Below are positions 44,230 through 53,645 of a stretch of DNA of 64,000 nt, one piece after another (within the stretch, counting starts at the first letter, position 1; each line of letters starts with the position of its first letter). This DNA comes from JAFAGX01 sp035624215 (GTDB lineage Bacteria; Acidobacteriota; Terriglobia; Terriglobales; Acidobacteriaceae). The notes under the pieces are model-generated. The model saw only the letters and a program-made list of their open reading frames with translations. It did not search any database and was not told the origin of the DNA. The stretch spans positions 62,001 through 126,000 of the forward strand of contig DASPRY010000088.1 in assembly GCA_035624215.1 (NCBI GenBank). The letters run 5' to 3'. A program made the translations under genes and the position numbers.

Positions 44230-45705
44230 TCACTTCCGGTAGGCGCTCCACATATCGTCGATAAACGTGTACTGCGGGAATTCTCCTTGCAGCCAGTAGC
44301 GAGTCTGGCCCTGGCGCTCCCAGTTCGCGCTGTAGTCGAAGCCGGTCTGCGCTTTAATTTCGGCGACCGCCTGGGTATCGTCTTCGGTCATCCAGCGATC
44401 TGCGTAATCAAAGAATGCTTGGTAGTTCCATACGCTCTCGGCATTGAGTGTATGAATCGCAAGCGCCTCACCCACCCAGGAAACCGACGTGCAACAACGG
44501 CGGTAAGCTTCGCCTAGTTGTTCGTTGCCATTGAGCAAAGGCCAATCGATCGGCTGGAGCTGTTCGTAAGGCCCGTACAACCCGGCGCTGACTGGCGTGC
44601 CGTCTGCGTTCACTCCGTAGTGACCGCCGTAAATCACGGTTGCGCCTTGCCAGGCCTGCTGATAGCCGCCGGGTATCCGATCGATATAGACGGTTTGCAT
44701 GTCCTCGCCAAACTGGTTTGGATAGGTTGCGGATGCGTTTTTCATTCCGTCGTTGTTGAGCAGGATTCCGGCAAAAATAATGGGCAGCTTCCTGCCGCTA
44801 CGATGACCTCCGAAGGCCGGCCAGCCATATCCGGCCTGTAAGCAGCCGTACAAATCAATGCCATACTGCACGAAGTAGTTCGTGAGATTGACTTTCTGAT
44901 CGGCAGGGAAATCCAGCATGAGAAGAAGCGAGGCATACGAGTCGGCAAAAGCAATATGCTGGCCGTAACTCGGCATGTAGTCAGCGGGAGCGTCGAAGAG
45001 AAAGGGATTGGTGTCGATCCAAGGGCGACGGTACCAGGTTTCAAATTGTGAAAGGGGAGGGGTGCCGGACGGGTTAGGCGGCGCAAGCGACGGAAGAAGA
45101 TTTCGTTGCAATGAATTTGCGTGGTAGATCGTCTGCTTTCGGTCGCAATAGGAGGGCCGGAATGCGTCTGCGGAAGGGGCTGCCGGGAGCACAGTCAGCA
45201 CAGAAACCGATGCCACCGGACTCGCGCTCATATCTGTCGCCCGCATCACCTCTGGAACCGAGTGAATCTGCGACAAACTGATGGAAGAGACCAAGGCATC
45301 TCCAGGTTTCAAATTGATGGGAGGATAAGACCGCAGCGAGGCATCGAACCACCACGACTCGTCAGTTCCATCATTGAGGCGTGAATCGAAACCACTTTTG
45401 CTATTCGCCGTAGGCAGGTTCAACACGGAGCCGTTTTCATAGGGTGAGGAGGTTGTGGGAGCAGGATCTATGGCAGTAATCGTGACAGGCCCGACCACGT
45501 AGTAATCACCATTGACAAACTGGCCGGCCGTCACTGGCTGGCTGAACGTCCATGTGATGCCATCTTTCGTGATCGATGACGCGGTTACGCCAGAAGGTGG
45601 AGGGCTGGAATTTGAGGGGGAGGGACTGCCCGAGCCACCGCAAGCGGCCAGACTCAGCATCGCCAGCAGGCCACAAGATAAGATCGCCACTGTCCGATTT
45701 CGCAT
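44230..45705 (-). CDS. lipoprotein of unknown function
   Basis: A 491-aa protein with lipobox LSLAAC at about residues 17-22 and a Ser/Pro-rich linker, so it is probably anchored to a membrane. The rest contains a beta-rich N-terminal part and a helical-looking C-terminal part with GYGWPAFGGHRSGRKLPIIF near 290 and many Trp/Tyr residues. I do not recognise the family; a carbohydrate-binding or lyase-like role is only a guess from composition. ATG-45705 is chosen over TTG-45714. Convergent with the DNA glycosylase. Confidence 0.75.
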   Translation of the reverse strand: MRNRTVAILSCGLLAMLSLAACGGSGSPSPSNSSPPPSGVTASSITKDGITWTFSQPVTAGQFVNGDYYVVGPVTITAIDPAPTTSSPYENGSVLNLPTANSKSGFDSRLNDGTDESWWFDASLRSYPPINLKPGDALVSSISLSQIHSVPEVMRATDMSASPVASVSVLTVLPAAPSADAFRPSYCDRKQTIYHANSLQRNLLPSLAPPNPSGTPPLSQFETWYRRPWIDTNPFLFDAPADYMPSYGQHIAFADSYASLLLMLDFPADQKVNLTNYFVQYGIDLYGCLQAGYGWPAFGGHRSGRKLPIIFAGILLNNDGMKNASATYPNQFGEDMQTVYIDRIPGGYQQAWQGATVIYGGHYGVNADGTPVSAGLYGPYEQLQPIDWPLLNGNEQLGEAYRRCCTSVSWVGEALAIHTLNAESVWNYQAFFDYADRWMTEDDTQAVAEIKAQTGFDYSANWERQGQTRYWLQGEFPQYTFIDDMWSAYRK

Positions 45706-45905
45706 GGTCGTCAATGCTCGACGCGTCGCCGCTCGACCCTCGTAGCATGCAACTTCCGCCTACATTCACGTAGGTATCGAAAGGGCACGCTCATTGGGAC
45801 AAGGGAAGTGCAGCAGATGGGCAGAGGGGGTGCCAGCAAATTCTCAACTCGAGCATGCGCGAGAGAGCGTCGGCGGTTCAGCGCGATTTGGGCTGCAACG
45901 TCCGA

Positions 45906-46751
45906 CTATGGGGTGAGCAATACATTATCAATCAGGCGTGTGGCACCGACGAAAGCAGCGATGGCAAGCAGCGCCAGGCGCGTAATTTCTGTTACGGGCT
46001 TGAGTGTGTCTGGATCGACAATTTCCAGGTAATCCAAGCGTACTCCCGGTTCTTGAACCAAAAGGTTCTTTCCTGCTTCTATGAGCGAAACTGAATTGCG
46101 CTCACCCTGTTCAAACTTCTGTTGTACCTGTTGCAGCGCCTGATAGAGAATCGTTGCAGACTGTCGTTCTGGCGGGCTGAGATAGGCGTTCCGAGAACTC
46201 ATGGCGAGACCATCAGGCTCGCGCACGATCGGGCACACTATGATCTCGATGGGAAAGTTGAGATCACGCACCATGCGGCGGATGATCGCAGCCTGGGCCG
46301 CGTCTTTCTGGCCGAAGAAGGCCAAATCCGGTTGCACGATCTGGAATAGCTTGGTCACGACCGTGCTCACACCGCGAAAATGCCCCGGCCGGGACCTGCC
46401 GCAAAGCCTCTCGCTCAAGCCTTCGACTGTGACATAAGTGATGGCCTTCACGGGATACATTTCTTCGACCGTGGGCGCAAAAACAAAATCTACGTCTTCT
46501 TTCCTCAGTAATTCGCAATCGCGTTCGAAAGTGCGAGGATACTTGGCTAGGTCTTCGTTTGGTCCAAACTGGAGCGGATTTACAAAAATAGAAACTGCAA
46601 CTGCATCGCATTGTGCGGTGGCTGCCCGAACCAACGAGAGATGCCCTTCGTGCAACGCGCCCATGGTGGGCACGAGTCCCAGGCGTAGTCCCCCGAAGCG
46701 GGCAACGCGAGATGCAGCGCGCATGGCTTCAATAGTGGTGCGAATTTTCAT
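45906..46751 (-). CDS. panC: pantothenate synthetase PanC
   Basis: Joins pantoate and beta-alanine using ATP to make pantothenate (vitamin B5), the precursor of coenzyme A. The 281-aa protein has the nucleotide-binding PTMGALHEGHLSLV at about residues 28-41 (HxGH motif), ISVFVNPLQF-like region VSIFVNPLQFGPNEDL near 55, FFGQKDAAQAAIIRRMV near 148, and the KMSKS-like MSSRNAYL near 188. Third gene of a panB-lipoprotein-panC unit on the minus strand. Confidence 0.96.
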   Translation of the reverse strand: MKIRTTIEAMRAASRVARFGGLRLGLVPTMGALHEGHLSLVRAATAQCDAVAVSIFVNPLQFGPNEDLAKYPRTFERDCELLRKEDVDFVFAPTVEEMYPVKAITYVTVEGLSERLCGRSRPGHFRGVSTVVTKLFQIVQPDLAFFGQKDAAQAAIIRRMVRDLNFPIEIIVCPIVREPDGLAMSSRNAYLSPPERQSATILYQALQQVQQKFEQGERNSVSLIEAGKNLLVQEPGVRLDYLEIVDPDTLKPVTEITRLALLAIAAFVGATRLIDNVLLTP

Positions 46752-46769
46752 GCTGTACGGGGGGAGTTC

Positions 46770-47213
46770 TCAAGCATTGGGCACCCAATTGATGAGCACC
46801 TTGGCTGCTTCCAGTGTGCCGGCCAAAATTGCTCGATTCTTGCGGAGCGCAACGCGATCTGCATCCGAGCTTCCCGCGCTGATTTCCTGCACGGCGACTA
46901 CCCTGCCATAAGGCCAGGCGGATGCAGGCAGGGCCGCAAGCGCACTGAGCACCTGGTCAGGAGGCAGAGGACGCTCCTCGTTATTGCTCACATCCAGCAA
47001 CCACAAGCCATCCTGCTTCACGAGCAGGTAAGGATTGTGCCAAGTTTTCATGTCCCGCACGTGGCCGTATTTTTCAGGGTCGGCGGGCGGGATTTGCTGA
47101 AGACGAGCCTCAGGCGTCGCGACATCTGATATCCGGGTGGAATTATGCGGCTTCGAGCAAGCCAGGAGCGCAGTGAGGCTCATCGCCAGAAAAAACAGGG
47201 TCAGAAATTTCAT
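46770..47213 (-). CDS. small lipoprotein between panB and panC
   Basis: About 147 aa, beginning MKFLTLFFLAMSLTALLAC with a lipobox whose Cys is residue 19. The mature part is about 128 aa with VKQDGLWLLDVSNNEERPL and a C-terminal helix containing RVALRKNRAILAGTLE. I do not recognise it. ATG-47213 is chosen because it starts the signal directly. It lies 18 bp before panC and about 40 bp after panB, on the same strand, so cotranscription is likely even if the function is unrelated to pantothenate. Confidence 0.75.
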   Translation of the reverse strand: MKFLTLFFLAMSLTALLACSKPHNSTRISDVATPEARLQQIPPADPEKYGHVRDMKTWHNPYLLVKQDGLWLLDVSNNEERPLPPDQVLSALAALPASAWPYGRVVAVQEISAGSSDADRVALRKNRAILAGTLEAAKVLINWVPNA

Positions 47214-47252
47214 GACTCGCAACAAGCCGAGGAGATGCCGGCGTCAAGCCGA

Positions 47253-48170
47253 TTATCGCCGCAGCCCTTGTTTCCGTACTAGCACATTTTCCAGCGCCTG
47301 CTGCGTATCTTTGGGCAGGTGGTAGGATTCGCTGTCGGATGGATACTGGCGCGAAAGCACATCGGTGCGGAATGCCTGAACAGCATCACTAATCAGCGCG
47401 GCGGCGTCGCCATAGCGGCGCACAAATTTTGCCGGCGGTCCGAAGGTCAGGTTCAGGATGTCGTGGATTACGAGCACCTGGCCATCACACTCGGGCCCGG
47501 CCCCGATGCCAATCGTGGGAGTCGCAACCTCGGCCGTGATCATAGCCGCGACTTCTCTTGGAATTCCTTCCAAGTAGATGCATGCCACGCCAGCGCGGTC
47601 AAGCGCCACGGCGTCACGCATAAGCTGCTCGATGGCTTGAAGCGACTTACCTTGAACTTTGTAGCCGCCCATCACGTTCACTGATTGCGGTGTGAGACCA
47701 ATGTGGCCGGCAACCGGGATTTCAGCATCGATGACCCGGCGGATGAGATCGGCACGTTTGTCGCCGCCCTCCATTTTCACCGCTTCCGCGCCGCCTTCTT
47801 TTACGAAACGGGTTGCGTTTCGAAGCGCTTCGTCAGTGGTCACGTGAAATGAGCCGAATGGCATATCAACGATTAGGAAAGCATGTGTCACGCCGCGTCG
47901 CACGGCACGCGTGTGGTGCAGCATTTCGTCAACGGTGACACTGAGCGTGTTTTCGTAGCCGAGCATAGTTTGGGCGAGCGAGTCGCCTACCAGGACCACA
48001 TCGATGGCAGCCTCATCCACCAGCCGCGCCGTTGCATAGTCGTAGGCTGTGAGGCACGTAATCGGTTCGCGGTGAGCTTTCTTTTCTCGAAGAGAACTGA
48101 CAGTGATTTTTTGACGGGGTTCGCCAATCGGCGTGAGACTCACAATATCCTCCAGTGCCCCTCCACTCAT
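47253..48170 (-). CDS. panB: 3-methyl-2-oxobutanoate hydroxymethyltransferase PanB
   Basis: First committed step of pantothenate synthesis: transfers a hydroxymethyl group from methylene-THF to ketoisovalerate, giving ketopantoate. Family blocks: ITCLTAYDYATARLVDEA near 35, VDVVLVGDSLAQTMLGY (metal-binding Asp), FGSFHVTTDEALRNA, GGYKVQGKS and TIGIGAGPECDGQVLVIHD. The ATG at 48170 gives 305 aa, slightly longer than E. coli PanB. TAGAAT on the minus strand (48217-48212) is a reasonable -10 about 40 nt upstream. Confidence 0.96.
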   Translation of the reverse strand: MSGGALEDIVSLTPIGEPRQKITVSSLREKKAHREPITCLTAYDYATARLVDEAAIDVVLVGDSLAQTMLGYENTLSVTVDEMLHHTRAVRRGVTHAFLIVDMPFGSFHVTTDEALRNATRFVKEGGAEAVKMEGGDKRADLIRRVIDAEIPVAGHIGLTPQSVNVMGGYKVQGKSLQAIEQLMRDAVALDRAGVACIYLEGIPREVAAMITAEVATPTIGIGAGPECDGQVLVIHDILNLTFGPPAKFVRRYGDAAALISDAVQAFRTDVLSRQYPSDSESYHLPKDTQQALENVLVRKQGLRR

Positions 48171-48211
48171 GGCGGATAGAGCCTGTATGCGTCTGGGATG
48201 ACGCCTGACAC

Positions 48212-48217
48212 ATTCTA
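48212..48217 (-). promoter_or_regulatory. candidate -10 element of panB
   Basis: TAGAAT on the minus strand about 42 nt before the chosen panB ATG, in the divergent panB/recA region. No clear -35 partner. Confidence 0.35.
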
Positions 48218-48333
48218 ACCGCAAATTAAACGCGTGACTAGTGGAAGGCGGTCAGGGATGTGTGTACTCCAATTCGGAACTTTCCACAGGCGGAGTGCCT
48301 CAAATTCGCCTTTTCTTCGCTACAGGCGGACTA

Positions 48334-48339
48334 TATAAT
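48334..48339 (+). promoter_or_regulatory. candidate -10 element of recA
   Basis: Perfect TATAAT 39 nt before the recA ATG. The -35 region is poor (TTTTCT at 17 bp). No GAACNNNNGTTC or CTGTN8ACAG SOS box is visible nearby. Confidence 0.5.
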
Positions 48340-48378
48340 GAGCGTTACTCAAACCCGCTTTCAAGAGGAGCTTCCGTA

Positions 48379-49476
48379 ATGGCCGACGAACGAACAAAAG
48401 CGATTGACCTCGCCTTCTCGCAGATCGAAAAACAGTTTGGCAAGGGTTCGATAATGCGCCTGGGATCGAAGGAGGCGATTGTGCCCATCTCCGTGATCTC
48501 GACGGGGGCAATTTCGTTCGATGCGGCGCTCGGTGTTGGGGGCTTTCCTCGCGGGCGAGTGGTGGAGATTTTCGGGCCGGAATCTTCCGGGAAAACTACG
48601 ATCGCCCTCCAGGTGATTGCGGAGGCGCAAAAAGCTGGAGGCATGGCGGCTTTTGTGGATGCCGAGCACGCGCTGGATCCGGGGTACGCCAAGAAGCTTG
48701 GCGTGGATGTTGACAATCTGCTGGTTTCACAGCCCGACTACGGCGAGCAAGCGCTGGAGATTGCTGAAACGCTTGTGCGCTCCAATGCGATCGATGTGTT
48801 GGTGGTGGACTCAGTCGCGGCACTTGTGCCTAAAGCCGAACTCGATGGGGAAATGGGCGACAGCCATATGGGACTGCAGGCGCGATTGATGTCGCAAGCC
48901 TTGCGCAAGCTCACGGGAATCGTATCCAAGTCGCGCACCTGCATGATTTTCATCAACCAGATTCGCGAAAAAATCGGCGTGATGTTTGGCAATCCTGAGA
49001 CCACGACCGGCGGCCGCGCGCTGAAATTTTATGCCTCGGTACGCATTGATATCCGCCGCATCGCGGCCATTAAGGAAGGCGATCAGGTGACCGGCTCACG
49101 AACCAAAGTCAAAGTTGTGAAGAATAAAGTTGCGGCGCCGTTTCGTGAGGCCGAGTTCGACATTCTTTACGGCGAAGGCATTTCCCGTGAGGGCGATCTG
49201 CTTGATCTCGCCGCTGCTCACAATATTCTGGAGAAATCCGGCGCCTGGTTCAGCTACAAAGGCGAGCGTATCGGGCAAGGCCGGGAAAATGCCCGGCAAT
49301 TCCTCAAGGACAACAAAGACGTACTAAGCAAACTGGAAGCTGAGGTACGCAAGCAGCTGGGGCTCATGCCTACCGCTCAGGCGACGGCAACCGCGCAAAC
49401 CGGAACAGGTGCCAGGGTCACCACCATGCCGACGGCTGCGCCAGAGCCAGCCAAAGTATCGGGGACGAGAAGGTAA
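48379..49476 (+). CDS. recA: recombinase RecA
   Basis: ATP-dependent strand-exchange protein for homologous recombination and SOS induction; 365 aa from ATG-48379, which has AAGAGGAG about 9 nt upstream. Longer in-frame starts would add an unconserved leader and are rejected. Walker A GPESSGKTT is near residue 67, the Walker B region LVVDSVAALVPKAELDGEMG near 140, loop L2 around MFGNPETTTGGRALKF near 205, and the inteinless core is intact. The last 30 residues are an Ala/Thr-rich variable tail. Divergent from panB. Confidence 0.98.
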   Translation: MADERTKAIDLAFSQIEKQFGKGSIMRLGSKEAIVPISVISTGAISFDAALGVGGFPRGRVVEIFGPESSGKTTIALQVIAEAQKAGGMAAFVDAEHALDPGYAKKLGVDVDNLLVSQPDYGEQALEIAETLVRSNAIDVLVVDSVAALVPKAELDGEMGDSHMGLQARLMSQALRKLTGIVSKSRTCMIFINQIREKIGVMFGNPETTTGGRALKFYASVRIDIRRIAAIKEGDQVTGSRTKVKVVKNKVAAPFREAEFDILYGEGISREGDLLDLAAAHNILEKSGAWFSYKGERIGQGRENARQFLKDNKDVLSKLEAEVRKQLGLMPTAQATATAQTGTGARVTTMPTAAPEPAKVSGTRR

Positions 49477-49869
49477 CTCACATCATTTAAATCGCAAGCC
49501 GCTGATTTTCGGTGGTTATGTTCTTGCGCGCGAGACCGCGAATCACTGCGCTCTGAGTGAATTTTCCACAACAGCAATCAAACCGAACTAAGCAACACTA
49601 TCCAAGCAATGGTGTGAAAGCTCATGTAGACCGCAGATTTTTTCAAAGCCTTACAAGGGCTGCACAAATTCTGGTCACCGGCTTGTGGAGGGGCTGCACT
49701 CGACTGTTCCGAAAGAACATGCGTCCGACAGTTTTTAATTGACGCCAGAAATAGAAGGCGTAAAAAGATACTCGTTCTTTGGCACGTTCTGAGGTTTTCC
49801 CGGTTGGTGCGGTGTCCGGGGCTCGAGCTAAGTCACCTTCTGCATCGCAAGATGATTGAAGGAAGGCGA

Positions 49870-49904
49870 GCAAGGGTCTATAGCTAAGCGCTGGTCGAGG
49901 CGAA
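49870..49904 (+). repeat. 35-bp direct repeat, copy 1
   Basis: Begins GCAAGGGTCTA and ends CGAGGCGAA. Matches copy 2 at 27 of 35 positions. Confidence 0.5.
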
Positions 49905-50035
49905 CAAGAACATCATGTCAAAGGCAGGATAGAGTTCCGAGGCGTTGAACTGGTTTATCCGGTTGGCGGTAAGCCCGGAGCCCGAGCACAATCGCAACTG
50001 ATGCGAACCGCAAGGTGAGCAACGACCGCAGGTTG

Positions 50036-50070
50036 GCAAGGGTCTAAAGCGAGCTACTGGCCGAGACGAA
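50036..50070 (+). repeat. 35-bp direct repeat, copy 2
   Basis: Begins GCAAGGGTCTA and ends CGAGACGAA. Spaced 166 bp from copy 1, start to start. Confidence 0.5.
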
Positions 50071-50377
50071 TAGGTTCCACACCACCTCGGGACTCTTTAT
50101 TTCTGGCTTTTAGCCGCTAGCTTCTAGCTCCTGGCCCCGGTGCCTTAGTTCTTCACTTCGGGTCAAACTCTCTACGCCGCCGATTTCCCCTCTTTCTGAC
50201 ACCGGGATTTTCGGCCTCCAGCGCCTGCTTGCCTCCAGCGGGGTCATTGAGGGTCAACCAACCTGACATCTCGCTACTCTGGGCAAGGGGAACCGGCCTC
50301 CAGTCGATTACGTACCTGTAGCTATGGGACGGCATTATCTGGCTCACGTTCGCCGTAACAACGCGTCAAACGAACGG

Positions 50378-51637
50378 ATGATTACGGGCGACCTTATCCG
50401 CGACGTAGTTCGAACGTTATGGGCGCACAAGTTGCGCACATTTCTGACCATGTTTGGTATCGCCTGGGGGATTGTGTCGATTGTGCTGATGGTAGGAGCA
50501 GGCGAGGGGCTGCGCGTGGGCCAGGCCAAAGTGGCAGAGACCTTGGGCAAAGACGTCATGATCGTCTTTCATGGCCGCACCAGTCTGCAGGCGGGCGGAA
50601 CGCGGGCAGGACGCACTGTCCACTGGGAAGATCCTGACGTGCCCGTGGTGCAGGCAGAATCGCCCGATTGCGAATACGCCATTCCAGAACTGGAGCAGGA
50701 GGATGTCCAGATTCACAGCAATTACAACAATGCGGCTTTCCTGGTGACGGGTTCGCTGCCACAGTTTGCGATTATCCGCAGCCTGAATGTCGGGCAAGGC
50801 AGGTTTTACAACTGGGATGATCAGCGTGAAGGCCGCCGCGTGGCATTCCTGGGCAGTGATGCAGCGAAGCAGTTGTTTCCTGGCCGCAATCCGGTGGGCG
50901 AAAATTTATATCTCAACGACTTCCCATACACGGTTATCGGAGTGATGGCCACGAAGAAGCAGGATTCCAGTTATGACGGCTGGGATGTGAACAAGATTTT
51001 TGTTCCTTTTGCAGCAATGCGGCGCGATTTTCCCGACAAACCGCCCGGCACTCCGACCACTTTTGATCAAATGCTGGTGACGCCAAAATCCGTGGAACAG
51101 CACAACGCCTGCAAACATGAGGTGCGCGCTGCGCTTGGACGCATGCACCGCTTCGATCCTAATGACAAAGAAGCATGTCCCATTTGGGACACGGTGCAAG
51201 AGGCGCAGGCGTTTCGCGCGATGACTGACGGGATGAAGTATTTCCTCGGGGCGGTGGGAATTGTAACCCTTCTTCTTGGCGGTCTCGGCGTAATGAACGT
51301 GATGATGGTGGCGGTGCGTGAGCGGACCCGCGAGATTGGGGTGCGCAAGGCGATTGGCGCGCCTGCTCGCACCATCCTGAAGCAATTTTTCTTTGAGGCG
51401 CTGCTGATTGCGTTTGTCAGCGGCAGCGTAGGCCTGGGAGTTGCGTACGGCATGTGTTATCTGGTGAACCTGCTGCCGATGCCGGATTTCTTTGCGGGCC
51501 TGTTGCCGACCTGGACGTCGGGGATTCTGGCTTGCTTGCTGCTGGCGAATGCAGCGGTATTGGCCGCACTCTATCCGGCGCGCAAAGCCGCATCAATAGA
51601 TCCCATTGAGGCGCTGCGGTTCGAAGCCGGGGGATAG
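50378..51637 (+). CDS. MacB/FtsX-family ABC permease (orphan, first of a pair)
   Basis: Inner-membrane protein of about 419 aa with an N-terminal helix (LRTFLTMFGIAWGIVSIVLM), a periplasmic domain of about 230 residues, then three helices with VMNVMMVAVRERTREIGVRK and the terminal SIDPIEALRFE. ATG-50378 opens directly into the first helix; an in-frame ATG at 50324 would add 18 polar residues. No ATP-binding gene is adjacent, unlike the complete system near 18-20 kb. The next gene is a second permease, so the two may form a heterodimer served by an ATPase encoded elsewhere. Confidence 0.88.
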   Translation: MITGDLIRDVVRTLWAHKLRTFLTMFGIAWGIVSIVLMVGAGEGLRVGQAKVAETLGKDVMIVFHGRTSLQAGGTRAGRTVHWEDPDVPVVQAESPDCEYAIPELEQEDVQIHSNYNNAAFLVTGSLPQFAIIRSLNVGQGRFYNWDDQREGRRVAFLGSDAAKQLFPGRNPVGENLYLNDFPYTVIGVMATKKQDSSYDGWDVNKIFVPFAAMRRDFPDKPPGTPTTFDQMLVTPKSVEQHNACKHEVRAALGRMHRFDPNDKEACPIWDTVQEAQAFRAMTDGMKYFLGAVGIVTLLLGGLGVMNVMMVAVRERTREIGVRKAIGAPARTILKQFFFEALLIAFVSGSVGLGVAYGMCYLVNLLPMPDFFAGLLPTWTSGILACLLLANAAVLAALYPARKAASIDPIEALRFEAGG

Positions 51638-51692
51638 CGCGCTGAACGAGTTGCGCTCGGCTAACGCGTGAAGTCTCACATGGTTCAAGAAG

Positions 51693-52949
51693 ATGCTGAC
51701 TGAGATCATCCGCGAAGCGTGGATTGCCTTAAAGCGCAATACCACGCGTAGTCTCCTGACAATGCTGGGGATTGTGTGGGGAATCGCAACCGTCACCTTG
51801 CTAATCGCCTATGGCAACAGCTTTCGCCACATTCTGGTGAGCAGCTTCGATGCATTCGGGAAAAGCGTAGTGATCTGCTGGCCACAGCAGACGAGCGAGC
51901 AGCCAGGCGGGCAAAGGGCCGGGAAGAAGGTCGTCTTCGAGCAGGCTGATCTGGAAATGGTGAAAGAGACTGCTCCGCTGGTGAAACATGTCTGCCTGGA
52001 AACCGTGCGCCGGCCTGGCATCGCCTACGGCGATCGCATGGTGGGCACAGCTCCGGTGCGCGGAGTTTGTCCGGCCTATGGGGAAATGCGGAACGAAGTG
52101 CCCTTAGAAGGGCGCTGGATCAACGCGAGTGATTTTCTGGAGCGCAGGCGTGTGATTTTCCTGGGTGGACGTTTGCGTGAGCAACTATTCAGCGGACGAC
52201 CGGCCGTAGGCGAGACGGTTTTGGTTGGAGGCGTGCGGTTCACCGTGATCGGCGTGATGGCGCGCAAGATTCAGCTCAGCAATTATTTCAGCAGCGATGA
52301 TGAATCGTCGTGGATACCTTATAGCGCCGCAGGAGATGTGTGGGATACGCGCTACGCCGCGGTGATGGTGTTTGAGCCGATCGCCCCGCAATTTGAAAAA
52401 CAAGCAATGGCGCAAGTCCTGGCAGCGGTGGCAATGCGGCAGCAGTTTTCTCCGACGGACAAGAAAGCAATTCAGATGTTCGGCCGTGATGAGTTCCGGC
52501 CGATCATTAATGCCATAACCATCGGGTTGCAAGTGCTGCTAACTTTTATCGGAACTCTGACGCTGGGTATTGGCGGCGTGGGCGTAATGAACATCATGCT
52601 GGTCTCGGTGGATGAGCGCATCCGCGAGATTGGCCTTCGCCGCGCGCTGGGCGCTCGCAAGCGGCATATCAAATTTCAGTTTCTGGCTGAGACTCTGCTG
52701 ATCATGTTGTTAGGTGGCGCCATCGGGGTGCTGCTCTCATATGGCATTGCGGCAGCGGTGGGCACGGTGCCGCTGATGGGGGCGCTGTTCGAGGACGAGT
52801 CGGGCAAAGCCGATATCCATCTGCAGATCTCCCTGATGACCGTGACGCTGTCCACGCTCGTCCTTCTGCTGGTTGGGGTAATCAGCGGAATCATTCCCGC
52901 GATGCGCGCTTCCAAGCTCGACCCGGTAGAAGCGCTGAGGTATGAATGA
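51693..52949 (+). CDS. MacB/FtsX-family ABC permease (orphan, second of a pair)
   Basis: 418 aa with the same layout as its neighbour: first helix SLLTMLGIVWGIATVTLLIA, a periplasmic domain with the LGGRLREQLFSGRPAVGETV block, and the C-terminal FtsX core VMNIMLVSVDERIREIGLRR, ending LDPVEALRYE. It starts 55 bp after the first permease. The periplasmic domains are clearly diverged from each other, which favours a heterodimer over a recent duplication. Confidence 0.88.
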   Translation: MLTEIIREAWIALKRNTTRSLLTMLGIVWGIATVTLLIAYGNSFRHILVSSFDAFGKSVVICWPQQTSEQPGGQRAGKKVVFEQADLEMVKETAPLVKHVCLETVRRPGIAYGDRMVGTAPVRGVCPAYGEMRNEVPLEGRWINASDFLERRRVIFLGGRLREQLFSGRPAVGETVLVGGVRFTVIGVMARKIQLSNYFSSDDESSWIPYSAAGDVWDTRYAAVMVFEPIAPQFEKQAMAQVLAAVAMRQQFSPTDKKAIQMFGRDEFRPIINAITIGLQVLLTFIGTLTLGIGGVGVMNIMLVSVDERIREIGLRRALGARKRHIKFQFLAETLLIMLLGGAIGVLLSYGIAAAVGTVPLMGALFEDESGKADIHLQISLMTVTLSTLVLLLVGVISGIIPAMRASKLDPVEALRYE

Positions 52950-52982
52950 GGGCTTAGGTTGAGAAACGCCAACGTGTGGCTC

Positions 52983-53645
52983 ATGCTGAAGAGGAAGTGG
53001 AGCTTTGCACATCGCGCTATTGCCTGGGCTGGCCTGGCGTTCCTTCTGATTACGTTGGGATCAACGACTGCTGGATATGGCCGCGAGAGAGGGCCACGCG
53101 TCGAGGTGGTGTGCCCAGCACCTCCCATCCCAGTAACGATAAATGACAGACAGGTGCTGGTATACGAGCTCCATGTCACAAACTTTGACACGATTCCGTT
53201 GACCCTGGAGCGCGTGGACATATCTGGTAATGCGGACAGCAGTGGCGTGAACATGACTCTGTCCAATGAAGAGCTATCGGCGGACATGATGCGGGTTGGC
53301 GAAGCTATGGTCATGGATAGCTCCAGTCATCAAGCAAAAGATTCACGCACGATTGAACCCGGGGCCCGCGCCGTAATTTTCTTGTGGGTGGAGATGGCGG
53401 TGCGGAAGGCAGCGCCGGCCAGCCTGAGCCACCGCATGGTTTTCTCAAGCCTGCCGAATGGAGAGAAGCCGAAACAGACAACACTTGAGAATTTTCAGGT
53501 GCCAGTCAGCAACGAAAATGTACCGACTTTGGCGCCGCCGTTCAAGAGAATCGCTGTTGGGACCAACTTTGACCCAATCAATCGCAAAACGCTCAGCGGA
53601 ATAAATGTGCCCGTCAATCGCCGTAATTGCCCGGCGATGGTCTGA
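52983..53645 (+). pseudogene. M23-type peptidase gene, 5' part, interrupted by an inverted segment
   Basis: Encodes a signal/anchor (AIAWAGLAFLLITLGS), then a beta-sandwich with LVYELHVTNFDTIPLTLERV and RAVIFLWVEM, the N-terminal domain found before an acidobacterial LytM-like peptidase domain. After VPTLAPP (about 53540) the translation becomes unrelated to the family and stops at 53645. The expected continuation is found on the opposite strand in the next 150 bp, and the family sequence resumes in forward orientation at about 53690. ATG-52983 is chosen; a TTG at 52959 is the alternative. As it stands, no complete enzyme can be made. Confidence 0.75.

Larger units (their letters stand above)
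49477..50377. other. 0.9 kb gene-free stretch with a 35-bp direct repeat pair
   Basis: No conserved frame seen on either strand. Two related 35-mers (27 of 35 identical) start GCAAGGGTCTA at 49870 and 50036, 166 bp apart. The final part has TAGCCGCTAGCTTCTAGCTC-type low-complexity repeats near 50111-50130. It could contain a structured RNA or decayed mobile DNA. Confidence 0.5.

Noticed and set aside
48218..48378. LexA/SOS box in front of recA
   Set aside because: No GAACNNNNGTTC or CTGT-N8-ACAG palindrome found; acidobacterial LexA sites may differ, so regulation stays open.
49700..49740. Rho-independent terminator of recA (ACTGT/ACAGT followed by TTTTT)
   Set aside because: Only a 5-bp stem with an 18-nt loop; too weak to call.
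50153..50347. 64-codon minus-strand frame in the gap after recA
   Set aside because: Arg-rich, no ribosome site, overlaps the upstream region of the permease; nothing supports translation.
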